DNA of 64,000 bases from Chlorogloeopsis fritschii PCC 6912 (GTDB lineage: Bacteria; Cyanobacteriota; Cyanobacteriia; Cyanobacteriales; Nostocaceae). The stretch covers positions 31,608 to 95,607 of the forward strand of contig NZ_AJLN01000066.1 of NCBI RefSeq assembly GCF_000317285.1, read 5' to 3'. Numbering within the stretch: position 1 is the stretch's first letter; each line of letters begins with the position of its first letter. The position numbers and the translations under genes are program-made. Positions 1 through 8,239 of the stretch are shown piece by piece. The notes under the pieces are model-generated. The model made no database searches. It was not told the origin of the DNA and saw nothing but the letters and a program-made list of their open reading frames with translations.

Positions 1-120
1 TTCCCCAGCAACAATGACACTAGTTGCTATTGGTACTTGACCAAGTGAACGCAAATGATTGGCCACATTAGGCACACCTTAAATCAAGAAGGAACAGTGA
101 TTAGTGTCAAGAAGATACAT
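1..120 (-). pseudogene. VapC-like PIN-domain toxin, N-terminal part, in-frame stop
   Basis: Reading the minus strand from the ATG at 118-120 gives a typical PIN start (MYLLDTNHCSFLI), then a TAA codon, then the same frame continues as GVPNVANHLRSLGQVPIATSVIVAGE to the window edge. DTN is the first acidic motif of PIN ribonucleases, and the post-stop part still reads as PIN sequence. TAA is one transition away from CAA (Gln). The start lies 2 bp after the stop of the antitoxin-like gene at 123-395, the usual antitoxin-toxin order. The rest is outside the window, so I cannot tell whether the toxin is otherwise intact. Confidence 0.7.
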
Positions 121-122
121 AC

Positions 123-395
123 TTAAAATTCTAGTGGCATACGACTAGAATGAACTAATTGCAGACATTCTCTAATATCTGAACCTTCCCAACTTCCTAT
201 AAATTCTAATAAATCTTGGGCAGTGGAACCTGTTAGAGTATGCTCTACTATCAGTGTTTGCTCTGGTTGTTTATTTGTAGGTATGTCGAGTTGTTGATGT
301 TTGGCTTGCAAAAACTGAACAAAGTCTAAAATTTCCTGTAATAGCGGTTCAGGTAATTTTTCTAGTTCTTGAGTAATCTGTTCTTTAATTGTCAT
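123..395 (-). CDS. antitoxin-like protein (DUF2281 type)
   Basis: 90 residues. The N-terminus MTIKEQITQELEKLPEPLLQ followed by EILDFVQFLQ resembles DUF2281 proteins, small acidic proteins that often precede PIN toxins and probably act as antitoxins. It is immediately followed on the same strand, 2 bp away, by a PIN toxin reading frame broken by a stop codon. The toxin therefore looks disabled while the antitoxin frame is intact. The family call rests on the leucine-rich N-terminal pattern and on context. Confidence 0.7.
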   Translation of the reverse strand: MTIKEQITQELEKLPEPLLQEILDFVQFLQAKHQQLDIPTNKQPEQTLIVEHTLTGSTAQDLLEFIGSWEGSDIRECLQLVHSSRMPLEF

Positions 396-665
396 TGTTC
401 CTCTATATTTATATTATTGCCAAGCCAGAAATAGCCTTATTAATTTTATTTATCAATCAAATTGTTGCTTGTCTAGCAACAGCCCAAGTTGTTAGGACAT
501 CAACAGATGATAAAACTTAGACACCAAAAGTCTTTTAACCCTGTCACCTGTCATAAATAATCTCTTCACTAACTTGCAGAAACTAAGTTCACAAATACTA
601 ATAGTAACAGTGGGCTAAGACTTGCGCCCAACCCACCCTACAGGTAAATTAAACTTGATTCTTAC

Positions 666-1832
666 CTAAATCCGCGACTTTACAAACTTCTCTAACCTAT
701 CCATCCCCTTTTCAATTGTGGCTAAATCGGTTGCGTAGGAGAGGCGAATGTTGTTATCAGCACCAAAAGCTATACCAGGAATTACTGCTACTTGCTGTTC
801 TCCCAATAAGGCATCACTAAAATCTAGGGATTTTAGTCCAGTTTTGCTGATATCGGGAAACAAATAAAACGCGCCGTCTGGTTGGGGACAACTCAATCCG
901 GGTATAGCATTGAGTCTTTCTAGCATCACCTGGCGGCGTTTAGCGAAAGCTTGGCGCATTTCTTCGACACAGTCTTGGGAATCTTCTAAAGCCGCGATCG
1001 CACCATATTGAGCAAAGGTGCATACATTAGAAGTACTGTGGCTTTGGATGGTAATTGTAGCTTTAATCATATCAATCGGCCCTGCTAAATAACCAATTCG
1101 CCATCCCGTCATTGAGTAAGCTTTGGCAAAACCATTGCTAATAATAGTGCGAGCAAAAATTTCGTCTCCTAAGGAACCAATAGTCACGTGTTTTGCGCCG
1201 TCATAGAGAATCTTTTCGTAAATCTCATCAGAGACAACAAAGATATCTGCTTCTACTACTACTTCTGCCAGCGCCTTAATTTCTTCTGGCGTGTACACCA
1301 TACCCGTAGGATTAGACGGCGAGTTGAGGATAAATAACTTTGTCTTGGGAGTAATTGACTTTCGCAATTGTTCAGGAGTAATTTTATACTCTGTAGAGGC
1401 ATCTGTAGGAACAATTACAGAAGTTCCACCTGCTAGCGTTACCATTTCCGGGTAGCTTAACCAATAGGGAGCAGGGATAATTACTTCATCTCCTGGTTCA
1501 ATTGCTGCCAGCATCAAATTGAACAGAGAATGTTTGCCGCCATTAGTAATAATGACATTTTCTGCTTTATAATTTAGACCATTATCGGTTCTTAGTTTTT
1601 TGGCGATCGCTTCTCTTAGTTTTGGTTCTCCAGAAGCTGGCCCGTATTTTGTTTTTCCTTCCTGTAAAGCCTTTTCGGCTGCGGCTTTGATGTGCGCTGG
1701 AGTGTCAAAATCTGGTTCGCCAGCGCTAAAACTACAAACATCAATTCCTTCTGCCTTCATTGCCTTAGCTTTCGCTGCGATGGCTAAGGTAATAGAAGGT
1801 GTCACTTGACTTACTCTTCCTGCCAGCTTCAT
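666..1832 (-). CDS. aspC: aspartate aminotransferase, class I PLP enzyme
   Basis: A complete fold-type I aminotransferase of 388 residues from the chosen start. It should transfer amino groups between aspartate and 2-oxoglutarate in the cytoplasm; cyanobacterial members of this subgroup (Ib) may also use prephenate. Visible motifs are [12 protein letters not shown] near the N-terminus, NSPSNPTG (about residues 171-177), and the PLP lysine in [17 protein letters not shown] (K237). The frame is open 13 codons further upstream to an ATG at 1869-1871, but the family normally starts around [10 protein letters not shown], so I prefer 1832. It appears monocistronic between two TA regions. Confidence 0.9.
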   Translation of the reverse strand: MKLAGRVSQVTPSITLAIAAKAKAMKAEGIDVCSFSAGEPDFDTPAHIKAAAEKALQEGKTKYGPASGEPKLREAIAKKLRTDNGLNYKAENVIITNGGKHSLFNLMLAAIEPGDEVIIPAPYWLSYPEMVTLAGGTSVIVPTDASTEYKITPEQLRKSITPKTKLFILNSPSNPTGMVYTPEEIKALAEVVVEADIFVVSDEIYEKILYDGAKHVTIGSLGDEIFARTIISNGFAKAYSMTGWRIGYLAGPIDMIKATITIQSHSTSNVCTFAQYGAIAALEDSQDCVEEMRQAFAKRRQVMLERLNAIPGLSCPQPDGAFYLFPDISKTGLKSLDFSDALLGEQQVAVIPGIAFGADNNIRLSYATDLATIEKGMDRLEKFVKSRI

Positions 1833-2036
1833 CGTCTCTAAAATGATCCGTAAATTAGGTGTAAAATACATTCAGCCAAGGGAATAAAATCCCTATGAGC
1901 GATTGAAGTAGAACACTTCTTGCAATAAAATTCTCAACTATTCCAGAATATCTCAGAATCTCGATCGAGAATTCCACCTCTTGTCATGATTTCCTGAATT
2001 AGGGGATATCACCCCTCATCCGATTTCACCTGGAAA

Positions 2037-2204
2037 ATGCTAGAGAAGATAGAGCGTCTCAACAAACTCAGTCAAATCTGCTTCATCCCATTAACCCCTG
2101 CAACGATGCGAAAAGCAGCAGAACTGTGGGCATGGGTGCGAAACCAAGGAAACCGACTGCAAGCAATAACAAGCTTTTCGCTTCTGTTATGGCGTAACTT
2201 CTAG
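2037..2204 (+). pseudogene. relic of a VapC PIN toxin (C-terminal part)
   Basis: A 55-codon frame from ATG 2037 to TAG 2202-2204 contains ICFIPLTPATMRKAAELWAWVRNQGN. Many cyanobacterial VapC proteins carry a segment of this kind (I/F-x-P-L-T-x-A-x-x-x-KAAELWAxxRxxG) followed by an aspartate-rich PIN motif. Here that acidic motif is missing and the frame runs into the repeat at 2191-2289. I read it as a decayed fragment, with no sign of the N-terminal half upstream. Confidence 0.55.
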
Positions 2205-2289
2205 ATAACACTGCAACGTTCCCAAGCCACTGTCAAAGCGATCGCTGTAGTGCTTTTGCGTTATTTGTGGGCGATCGCCTCAATTATCT
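2191..2289. repeat. ~100-bp direct repeat, copy A
   Basis: Copy A of a diverged direct repeat; copy B is at 3084-3184. Both begin ggcgt-acttc, share blocks such as gcgatcgctgtagtgctttt and end in caattatct. Each copy sits at the 3' end of a minus-strand toxin gene: the stop codon of the PIN toxin (2284-2286) lies inside copy A. Both contain HIP1-like gcgatcgc sites. Confidence 0.8.
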
Positions 2290-2766
2290 CCCATTAGGAA
2301 TTAAAACTTTGAGCACTGAAACTGACTCCACCTCCATCTCACCCACCACCAAAACCCTCAACTCCGTCACCCGCTTCAAAGTTATATCATTAGTTAAAAA
2401 CGCCTCACAACCAGCCATTAAAGCCGCCGCCACCTGCAACGCATCGAGTAACTGAAGGTTATAACGCACCCGAATTCTCGCAGCTTCTCGCGCAATAGCA
2501 ACATGAATTTCCACAAAAACTACTTGTTCTTGTTGCAATACATCGACAAAAGCCTGCTCTAAATCCACTAACCCCAGACGGATAGCACCCACCAAACACT
2601 CTGATAACGTTATCCCAGATGCTACTGCTGTAATGTCAGTTTCTAAGCGATCAAAAATTGGATCGACTAAATCCACAAACTGCGGATTGCGTTCTACAAA
2701 ATAAATTACGGGTGCTGTATCGAGAAATAAGCGAGAAACTCCAGCTAAGGCATCACTAATCCTCAT
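2284..2766 (-). CDS. PIN-domain toxin (VapC-like)
   Basis: 160 residues with a PIN-domain layout: LFLDTAPVIYF near residue 14 (first Asp), SECLVGA in the middle, a LQLLDALQVAAAL segment and the late FLTNDITLKRV motif carrying further acidic residues. PIN toxins are metal-dependent ribonucleases, usually acting on tRNA or rRNA. The start overlaps the antitoxin stop by 4 bp (2763-2766), indicating translational coupling. The 3' end runs into repeat copy A. The key aspartates appear present, so the toxin may be functional. Confidence 0.85.
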   Translation of the reverse strand: MRISDALAGVSRLFLDTAPVIYFVERNPQFVDLVDPIFDRLETDITAVASGITLSECLVGAIRLGLVDLEQAFVDVLQQEQVVFVEIHVAIAREAARIRVRYNLQLLDALQVAAALMAGCEAFLTNDITLKRVTELRVLVVGEMEVESVSVLKVLIPNGR

Positions 2767-3017
2767 TCCTCTCCTTGCAACAACCGTTCTCGATGCTCAT
2801 CTGCTTCTCGTCGAGTTCGCGAAACCCATTCCTGAGCATCTTCACTTAATAACGGATAGGGTGCCATACCCTTCAAATCGCTCCACTTGTGTTTTGGTTG
2901 CGCTTGAGTAAGATGTTTCTTCACAAGCTCCACCAAATACCCCATTACCGTCAATTGCTCCTCTGGAGTCAGTTGCTCAATCTCACTTAAAATTTTTTCA
3001 AGTGACAGACTCATCAA
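2763..3017 (-). CDS. antitoxin partner of the PIN toxin
   Basis: 84 residues, charged, with LEKILSEIEQLTPEEQLTVM then MGYLVELVKKHL at the N-terminus and a basic/acidic C-terminal tail (VSRTRREADEHRERLLQ) of the kind that wraps a toxin. It overlaps the downstream PIN gene by 4 bp. No DNA-binding motif is obvious. It is assigned as antitoxin from size, order and overlap. A second ATG lies one codon downstream, so the start is uncertain by one residue. Confidence 0.75.
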   Translation of the reverse strand: MMSLSLEKILSEIEQLTPEEQLTVMGYLVELVKKHLTQAQPKHKWSDLKGMAPYPLLSEDAQEWVSRTRREADEHRERLLQGEE

Positions 3018-3083
3018 CCTAACCCTTATTAACTGCTGTAAATTTTAGCGTCTCTACTCTTGAATATATCCCATCCTTCCTCT

Positions 3084-3184
3084 GGCGTGACTTCCAGATT
3101 ACACTACAACGTCCCCAAGTCGTCGCTGCCAGGCGATCGCTGTAGTGCTTTTGGGTTGTTTGTGGGCGATCGTCTCAATTATCT
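3084..3184. repeat. ~100-bp direct repeat, copy B
   Basis: Second copy of the repeat at 2191-2289, with scattered substitutions and a small indel before the gcgatcgctgtagtgctttt block. It ends at the stop codon of the ParE gene (3184-3186), as copy A ends at the PIN toxin stop. The two copies flank the PIN/antitoxin pair. Confidence 0.8.
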
Positions 3185-3492
3185 TATTCATCATCTTCTG
3201 AATCTTCAAAAAGGCTTTGGATGTCTCTTGCTCCATGCAGAACACGAATGACTTCTATCCCTTGGTTGATGGAACTGTAGAAAATTAAATAATTCCCTAC
3301 TGGAAAACTCCGCAGATTTGGCACTAAGGAGTCACGTCTTCTTCCCATACCTGGATTTGATGCCAGTATTTTGAGTTGGTTTTCTATTTTTTGTAGAAAT
3401 CGATCTGCTTTTTCAAAGCTGTCATTAGCAATAAAATTCCAAATCTCCAATAAATCAGCTTCTGCAAGCGGCTTTTTGAGAATAATCGGCAT
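3184..3492 (-). CDS. parE: ParE/RelE-family toxin
   Basis: 102 residues with the ParE/RelE fold pattern: an N-terminal strand (PIILKKPLAEADLLEIWNFI), a helix pair ending KIENQLKILASNPGMGRRR, and the C-terminal NYLIFYSSINQGIEVIRVLHGARD signature. ParE toxins inhibit gyrase, while RelE relatives cleave mRNA; the sequence alone does not decide which applies. It shares one base with the upstream ParD gene (position 3492). The acidic C-terminal tail (EDSEDDE) is longer than usual. Confidence 0.88.
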   Translation of the reverse strand: MPIILKKPLAEADLLEIWNFIANDSFEKADRFLQKIENQLKILASNPGMGRRRDSLVPNLRSFPVGNYLIFYSSINQGIEVIRVLHGARDIQSLFEDSEDDE

Positions 3493-3749
3493 TATGGAGA
3501 TTCTAACTCCTGCCGTTGTTGTTTTGCCTTGGCGATAATTTCATCCATGTTTAGAGGTGTAGAGTTTCCGCTCTCAATCCCAAGCTGAATCTCCCGACGC
3601 AACTCTGCTAGGCGTATTTCTTTCAAAGCATCCTGTTCTTTAAGAAGCCGTAAACTTTCCCGTATAACTTCACTAGCAGAAGTATACATACCGCTTTCAA
3701 CTTTAGATTGCACCCACTTTTCCAATTCGGGTGTTAGAGAAACGTTCAT
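3492..3749 (-). CDS. parD: ParD-family ribbon-helix-helix antitoxin
   Basis: 85 residues. The N-terminus MNVSLTPELEKWVQSKVESG, then MYTSASEVIRESLRLL, is the classic ParD/CopG ribbon-helix-helix DNA-binding segment. The C-terminal half is a charged helix expected to bind ParE. It directly precedes parE with a 1-bp overlap, so the two are almost certainly co-transcribed and autorepressed from upstream of 3749. Confidence 0.9.
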   Translation of the reverse strand: MNVSLTPELEKWVQSKVESGMYTSASEVIRESLRLLKEQDALKEIRLAELRREIQLGIESGNSTPLNMDEIIAKAKQQRQELESP

Positions 3750-4125
3750 ATGTTACCTCTTGATAGGCTAATACCAATAATTTTAGCGACAATAACAAAA
3801 AATATCCAAATTTGTTATTGCTGTTGTTTGAAAAAAGCCCAAGTCAGTTCTGATGTGAATCAGTCTCTAAGGGCTTTGTTAGATTTCATAAATAGAAGGA
3901 TATTTATTCAATGTAAAAGAAGATAAAATTTTCTATCAAATATGTGGTCAATCTTCCCGAATATACCAAAGTTTTGATTACCAAGATTTTGAAAAATTAA
4001 TCTCTATCATCTATTGATACCTTTTGTTCGTCTCTACCCTTATGGGAAGCTGCCCATGCGGATATCTATGTGTCTTTTGTGGTTATTTTTTTTCTAATGT
4101 TTAGGGAAACATCTGCTTAAATTCA
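3750..4125. other. AT-rich spacer with one hairpin
   Basis: No gene is visible between parD and the aldolase terminator. It holds the presumed parDE promoter and an interrupted inverted repeat: aaagccc (3834-3840) pairs with gggcttt (3871-3877), enclosing a smaller ctgat/atcag stem. No gene ends there on either strand, so its role is unknown. Confidence 0.5.
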
Positions 4126-4144
4126 AGGAGGGTTTTACCCTCCT
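4126..4144 (-). terminator. hairpin terminator of the aldolase gene
   Basis: aggaggg and ccctcct form a perfect 7-bp stem with a 5-nt loop, 12 bp past the aldolase stop codon. On the minus strand the stem is followed by ttgaattt, a weak U-tract. Confidence 0.6.
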
Positions 4145-4156
4145 CAAAAATCCAAT

Positions 4157-5239
4157 CTAAGCAATAGTTACATCTTTTGACAGATAAACATCTTGGATGG
4201 CATTGAATAGCCTGACACCTTCCTCAAACGGACGTTGGAAAGTCTTACGCCCAGAAATTAACCCTGTACCACCAGCACGTTTGTTAATCACTGCGGTGCG
4301 AACTGCTTCGGCAAAGTCATTTTTACCAGAAGCGCCACCAGAATTAATCAAGCCTGCACGTCCACAGTAACAATTCAACACCTGGTAGCGAGTCAAATCG
4401 ATGGGGTGATCGGTTGTCAAATCTGAGTAAACCCGTTTGTCGGTTTTACCGTAACTCTTGCCTGTTGCTTTGGCTATTGCGTCATAACCATTATTGTTTT
4501 CTGGCAGTTTTTGTTTAATGATGTCAGCTTCTATTGTCACACCTAAATGATTTGCTTGCCCTGTCAAATCGGCGGCAATATGATAGTCTTTGTCTTGTTT
4601 AAAAGCGCTGTTACGCAAATAGCACCAAAGAATCGTCACCATCCCCAGTTCATGGGCGCGTTTAAATGCTTGGCTGACTTGTTGAATTTGTCTGGTAGAA
4701 TTTTCTGAACCAAAGTAAATTGTCGCGCCCACTGCCGCAGCACCCAAATTCCAAGCTTGTTCGACAGAGGCGAACATAATTTGGTCAAATTGATTGGGGT
4801 AAGTTAGCAGTTCATTGTGGTTAAGCTTGACGATAAAGGGAATTTTGTGGGCATATTTGCGTGAAACTGCTCCCAACACTCCCAAAGTTGTCGCAACAGC
4901 ATTACATCCTGCCGCGATCGCTAACTTGATGATATTTTCTGGATCGAAGTAAAGGGGATTGGGTGCAAAAGATGCACCTGCCGAGTGTTCGATACCTTGG
5001 TCTACTGGCAAGATGGAAAGATAGCCAGTATTGGCAAGCCTGCCAGTCGAGTAGAGTAGCTGGAGATTGCGTAAAACTTGGGGATTGCGATCGCTGTTGA
5101 GCCACACTCGATCTACAAAATCCGAGCCTGGTAAATGTAACAAATCTTTAGGAACTTTTGCCTTGTAGGTTAATAGTTCTTCTGCTTCTTGCCCTAGCAA
5201 GGACTCAATGGAATCGGGCACTACTAACGTTGTAGTCAT
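4157..5239 (-). CDS. fbaB: class I fructose-bisphosphate aldolase (FbaB/DhnA type)
   Basis: 360 residues. This enzyme would interconvert fructose-1,6-bisphosphate with dihydroxyacetone phosphate and glyceraldehyde-3-phosphate through a Schiff-base lysine. The DeoC/FbaB fold is recognised by [44 protein letters not shown], and the late [11 protein letters not shown] and [14 protein letters not shown] segments. It is cytoplasmic and serves glycolysis or gluconeogenesis. It is full length and monocistronic, with a hairpin terminator just downstream and a ~440-bp gene-free leader upstream. I did not verify which lysine is catalytic. Confidence 0.88.
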   Translation of the reverse strand: MTTTLVVPDSIESLLGQEAEELLTYKAKVPKDLLHLPGSDFVDRVWLNSDRNPQVLRNLQLLYSTGRLANTGYLSILPVDQGIEHSAGASFAPNPLYFDPENIIKLAIAAGCNAVATTLGVLGAVSRKYAHKIPFIVKLNHNELLTYPNQFDQIMFASVEQAWNLGAAAVGATIYFGSENSTRQIQQVSQAFKRAHELGMVTILWCYLRNSAFKQDKDYHIAADLTGQANHLGVTIEADIIKQKLPENNNGYDAIAKATGKSYGKTDKRVYSDLTTDHPIDLTRYQVLNCYCGRAGLINSGGASGKNDFAEAVRTAVINKRAGGTGLISGRKTFQRPFEEGVRLFNAIQDVYLSKDVTIA

Positions 5240-5676
5240 AGCCTTTCCTTTAGCAATTAAAAAACTGTTGCTACTATCAGCAACGCTAATACTATGATGA
5301 CGCTACTAAAGAATTTGCCAAATCTACTCTCAGGTACAAATCAATACAAGTTCTTTTTGGCAAACCCGTACTTCATTCAGAGAACGAATTTGAGAGGAGA
5401 TGGAAAAAAGATAAATTGTGGTTGCGGAAAAAAGCAGTATACTGACAGCACAATCACCTAGTGCTGCGATCGCTCTCAACAAAATCAGCAAATTAATTAA
5501 TAATTGTATTCTATGTTGCAGCTTACTTATCATCATGCCAGTATTTATATATACAATGTATCTCAGCGAAATAAACTAACCTCAGTATTTGACAATTAAT
5601 AATTTTTATCAAAGAATTTATGTTTATAAAGTTTAACTAAATAAAAATGTAAACTTGTAAATTTTAGGAGATTGCA
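5240..5676. other. divergent promoter region, no gene supported
   Basis: Gene-free stretch between the divergently transcribed aldolase and RodZ-like genes, expected to hold both promoters. A 68-codon hydrophobic frame on the minus strand (5330-5536) has no recognisable family and no convincing ribosome binding site. I saw no repeat. Confidence 0.4.
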
Positions 5677-6435
5677 GTGAATTCCTTCAATGATGCTCAA
5701 CAAGAGCAACTCAAGGAAATAGGAGCATATTTACGACAGCTACGACTAGAAAAAGGCTTACGTATAGAACAAATCACCGCAAAAACACTGATTCGACAAG
5801 TTTTATTAGAAGCTTTGGAAGAAGGGCGATACGAAGATTTGCCCGAACCTGTGTTTGTGCAAGGATTTATCAAGCGCTATGGAGATGCTTTAGGGCTAAA
5901 TGGTACTGATTTAGCTAAAAATTTTGCTATTAATTTTTTCCTACTCGACTCGGAGAACAAAAATAGTGATGCCAAGCAAAAGTCAAATATAAAAAGCATA
6001 CATATTCCTCTTGCTGTTCCCTATGCAATCTTGCTAGCCGTTGCTTCCTTTGCACTGTTTATTAAACTTAGTCCCCAGAATTCAGCTGAATCAGTGGCTA
6101 AAAGCAAAAATCAATCTAGCGCTGCCATCGAAAAAACAGTGACTAGCTTGCAAACAGGAGCTTCTCGTTCCTCACGAGTATTTCCTGTCGAAGTTACTAT
6201 TGAACTTCAAGATGATTCGTGGTTGCGAGTCAAGGCAGATGGCAAAACAGCATTTGAGGGAACTTTAAACAAGGGAGAAAGAAAAACCTGGACAGCAAAC
6301 AAGCATTTGACTATTCTTTCTCAAAATGCTGGAGCTGTATTAGTTTCTGCCAACAACACAGAGCAAAAACCTCTCGGAAATTCAGGTCGTGTAAAACAAG
6401 TAACATTTACTCCTGAATCAGTCAATAGTCAATAG
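5677..6435 (+). CDS. RodZ-like membrane protein (HTH + TM + DUF4115)
   Basis: 252 residues. The N-terminal helix-turn-helix of the RodZ type (LKEIGAYLRQLRLEKGLRIE, then QITAKTLIRQVLLEALEEGR, then LPEPVFVQGFIKRYGDALGL) is followed by one membrane segment (about residues 109-130) and a C-terminal beta domain with VTIELQDDSWLRVKADGKTA as in DUF4115. RodZ ties the MreB cytoskeleton to the wall-elongation complex. The start is GTG at 5677, preceded by a good ribosome site (taggag, 7 nt upstream). It converges on gatA across a heptamer-repeat spacer. Confidence 0.82.
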   Translation: MNSFNDAQQEQLKEIGAYLRQLRLEKGLRIEQITAKTLIRQVLLEALEEGRYEDLPEPVFVQGFIKRYGDALGLNGTDLAKNFAINFFLLDSENKNSDAKQKSNIKSIHIPLAVPYAILLAVASFALFIKLSPQNSAESVAKSKNQSSAAIEKTVTSLQTGASRSSRVFPVEVTIELQDDSWLRVKADGKTAFEGTLNKGERKTWTANKHLTILSQNAGAVLVSANNTEQKPLGNSGRVKQVTFTPESVNSQ

Positions 6436-6504
6436 TTAGTGGTTAGTAGTGAAAACTAATGACCAATGACTAATGACTATTAACTATAGACTAATGACCA
6501 ATGA
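6436..6504. repeat. heptanucleotide tandem repeat spacer
   Basis: A run of degenerate heptamers based on atgacta / atgacca (for example aatgaccaatgactaatgac) fills the gap between the convergent rodZ-like and gatA genes. It belongs to the short tandemly repeated repetitive class known from heterocystous cyanobacteria. Confidence 0.75.
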
Positions 6505-7962
6505 CTAAATTTTAGGCTTTTGCAGATGCCATGAAGTTGATTGCTCATAAGCATAAGCCACCTGAAACAGCTGATCTTCTCGCAGTGGTTTACCAATCAG
6601 CTGTAAACCAATTGGTAAGCCCTTGTCGTCAAAGCCACACGGCACACTTATACCAGGCAAACCCGCAAGATTGACTGGAATAGTCATTAAGTCAACTAGA
6701 TACATACTCAAGGGATCGGAGGTTTTTTCTCCTGCTTTAAATGCTGTGGTGGGAGCCGTAGGGCAAGCTAAGACATCAACAAGTTCAAAAGCTTTTTCAA
6801 AGTCTTCCTTAATCAGAGTACGTACTTTTTGTGCTTTGAGATAATAGGCATCGTAATAACCAGCAGATAAGGCATAGGTTCCAACCATAATCCGGCGTTT
6901 GACTTCTGCGCCAAAACCACCAGCACGAGTACGGGTGTACATTTCCATCAAGTTATCTGCCTCAGAAGCACGATAGCCATATTTCACACCATCGTAACGA
7001 GCTAGGTTTGCCGATGCTTCCGAAGGAGCGATGATGTAGTAACTAGGTAAGCCATAGCGGAAGCGGGGACAAGAAATTACGTGAATTTCTGCACCCAAGT
7101 CTTGCAATTGCTCTAACGCTTGTTTTATGGCTTGTTCAACTTGAGAGTCTAAACCTTCACCAAAAGTTTCTTGAATAATACCGATTCTCAGTTGTCCTCT
7201 CGGTTTGAGATCTGGTTTTAGGCTTGCGGCGTAATTGGGAATTTGAACTTTTAAGCTAGTAGAGTCTTTAGGATCGTATCCGGCGATCGCATTCAATAAT
7301 ATCGCTGCATCTTCTACTGTGCGCCCAAAAGGCCCAATCTGATCTAAAGACGAAGCAAACGCCACCAAACCATAACGAGAAACCAATCCATAAGTCGGTT
7401 TCATCCCCACTACACCACAAAAAGATGCTGGTTGGCGAATCGAACCGCCAGTATCAGAACCAAGGGATACAACACATTCTTCTGCTGCTACTGCTGCTGC
7501 TGAACCGCCAGAAGAACCACCCGGAACCCTTGATGTATCCCAAGGATTGCCCGTCATCCCAAAGGCGGAAGTTTCTGTAGAACCGCCCATGGCAAACTCA
7601 TCTAAATTGGTTTTGCCAACTATCACCGCATCAGCTTCTAGCAGTTTTTGCGTTACCGTTGATTCATAAGGCGGTACAAAATTTTCTAAGATGCGAGAAG
7701 CGCAGGTGGTGCGAATTCCTTTAGTACATATATTGTCTTTAATGCCAATCGGAATTCCTGCAAGGGTGCCAATTTCTTCTCCAGCGGCGATTTTGGCATC
7801 CACAGCACGCGCTTGTTCTAATGCCCGTTCAGCAGTCACGCACAAAAAACTGTGTAATTTCGGCTCTAGGGCTTGAATACGCTCTAAAGCTTCTTGAGTA
7901 ATTTCCACCGCAGAACGTTCTTTGTTTACTAGCTGTTTGTGCAACTCGCGAATGGATGCCAT
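6505..7962 (-). CDS. gatA: Glu-tRNA(Gln) amidotransferase subunit A
   Basis: 485 residues, full length. GatA is the glutaminase subunit of GatCAB, which converts Glu-tRNA(Gln) to Gln-tRNA(Gln). The amidase triad is visible with the spacing known for GatA: Lys75 (GIPIGIKDN), Ser150 in the [11 protein letters not shown] motif and the nucleophile Ser174 in [12 protein letters not shown]. The C-terminal half has the conserved [10 protein letters not shown] and CPTAPTTAF segments. gatB and gatC are not adjacent, as is common in cyanobacteria. Confidence 0.97.
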   Translation of the reverse strand: MASIRELHKQLVNKERSAVEITQEALERIQALEPKLHSFLCVTAERALEQARAVDAKIAAGEEIGTLAGIPIGIKDNICTKGIRTTCASRILENFVPPYESTVTQKLLEADAVIVGKTNLDEFAMGGSTETSAFGMTGNPWDTSRVPGGSSGGSAAAVAAEECVVSLGSDTGGSIRQPASFCGVVGMKPTYGLVSRYGLVAFASSLDQIGPFGRTVEDAAILLNAIAGYDPKDSTSLKVQIPNYAASLKPDLKPRGQLRIGIIQETFGEGLDSQVEQAIKQALEQLQDLGAEIHVISCPRFRYGLPSYYIIAPSEASANLARYDGVKYGYRASEADNLMEMYTRTRAGGFGAEVKRRIMVGTYALSAGYYDAYYLKAQKVRTLIKEDFEKAFELVDVLACPTAPTTAFKAGEKTSDPLSMYLVDLMTIPVNLAGLPGISVPCGFDDKGLPIGLQLIGKPLREDQLFQVAYAYEQSTSWHLQKPKI

Positions 7963-8239
7963 GATTGCTTCCTTATATGACTCAAGTCCTTGATTTTAGT
8001 ACAGTTTGTCAGTTTCTGCTCAATTGGTTTTAGCCGCACCTACAGTTTTGCGTGAAGGCGGCTCACACTCTTGCTAATATGGATTGCACACCAAGCAAGT
8101 TTGTAAACTAAATTTATTTTACAAAGCTATTAGTTTACCCTACGGGATTTAACACCTATTTGTGCCTTTGTCTGAACAACTACAAAAAAGCTGATTTACG
8201 AACTGTTTATAAATTTTATAAATTTTATCGGTTGAGAAC
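7963..8239. promoter_or_regulatory. divergent promoter region gatA / dnaE-C
   Basis: This gap separates gatA from the dnaE C-half on opposite strands and should hold both promoters. The last 60 bases before dnaE are AT-rich (ataaattttataaattttat). I see no operator-like palindrome. Confidence 0.4.

Noticed and set aside
3834..3877. Inverted repeat aaagccc/gggcttt as a terminator
   Set aside because: No gene on either strand ends next to it, so a terminator role is not supported; listed only as part of the spacer.
5330..5536. 68-codon hydrophobic frame on the minus strand upstream of the aldolase gene
   Set aside because: No family, no ribosome site, and it lies in the presumed promoter region; hydrophobic frames arise readily in AT-rich DNA.
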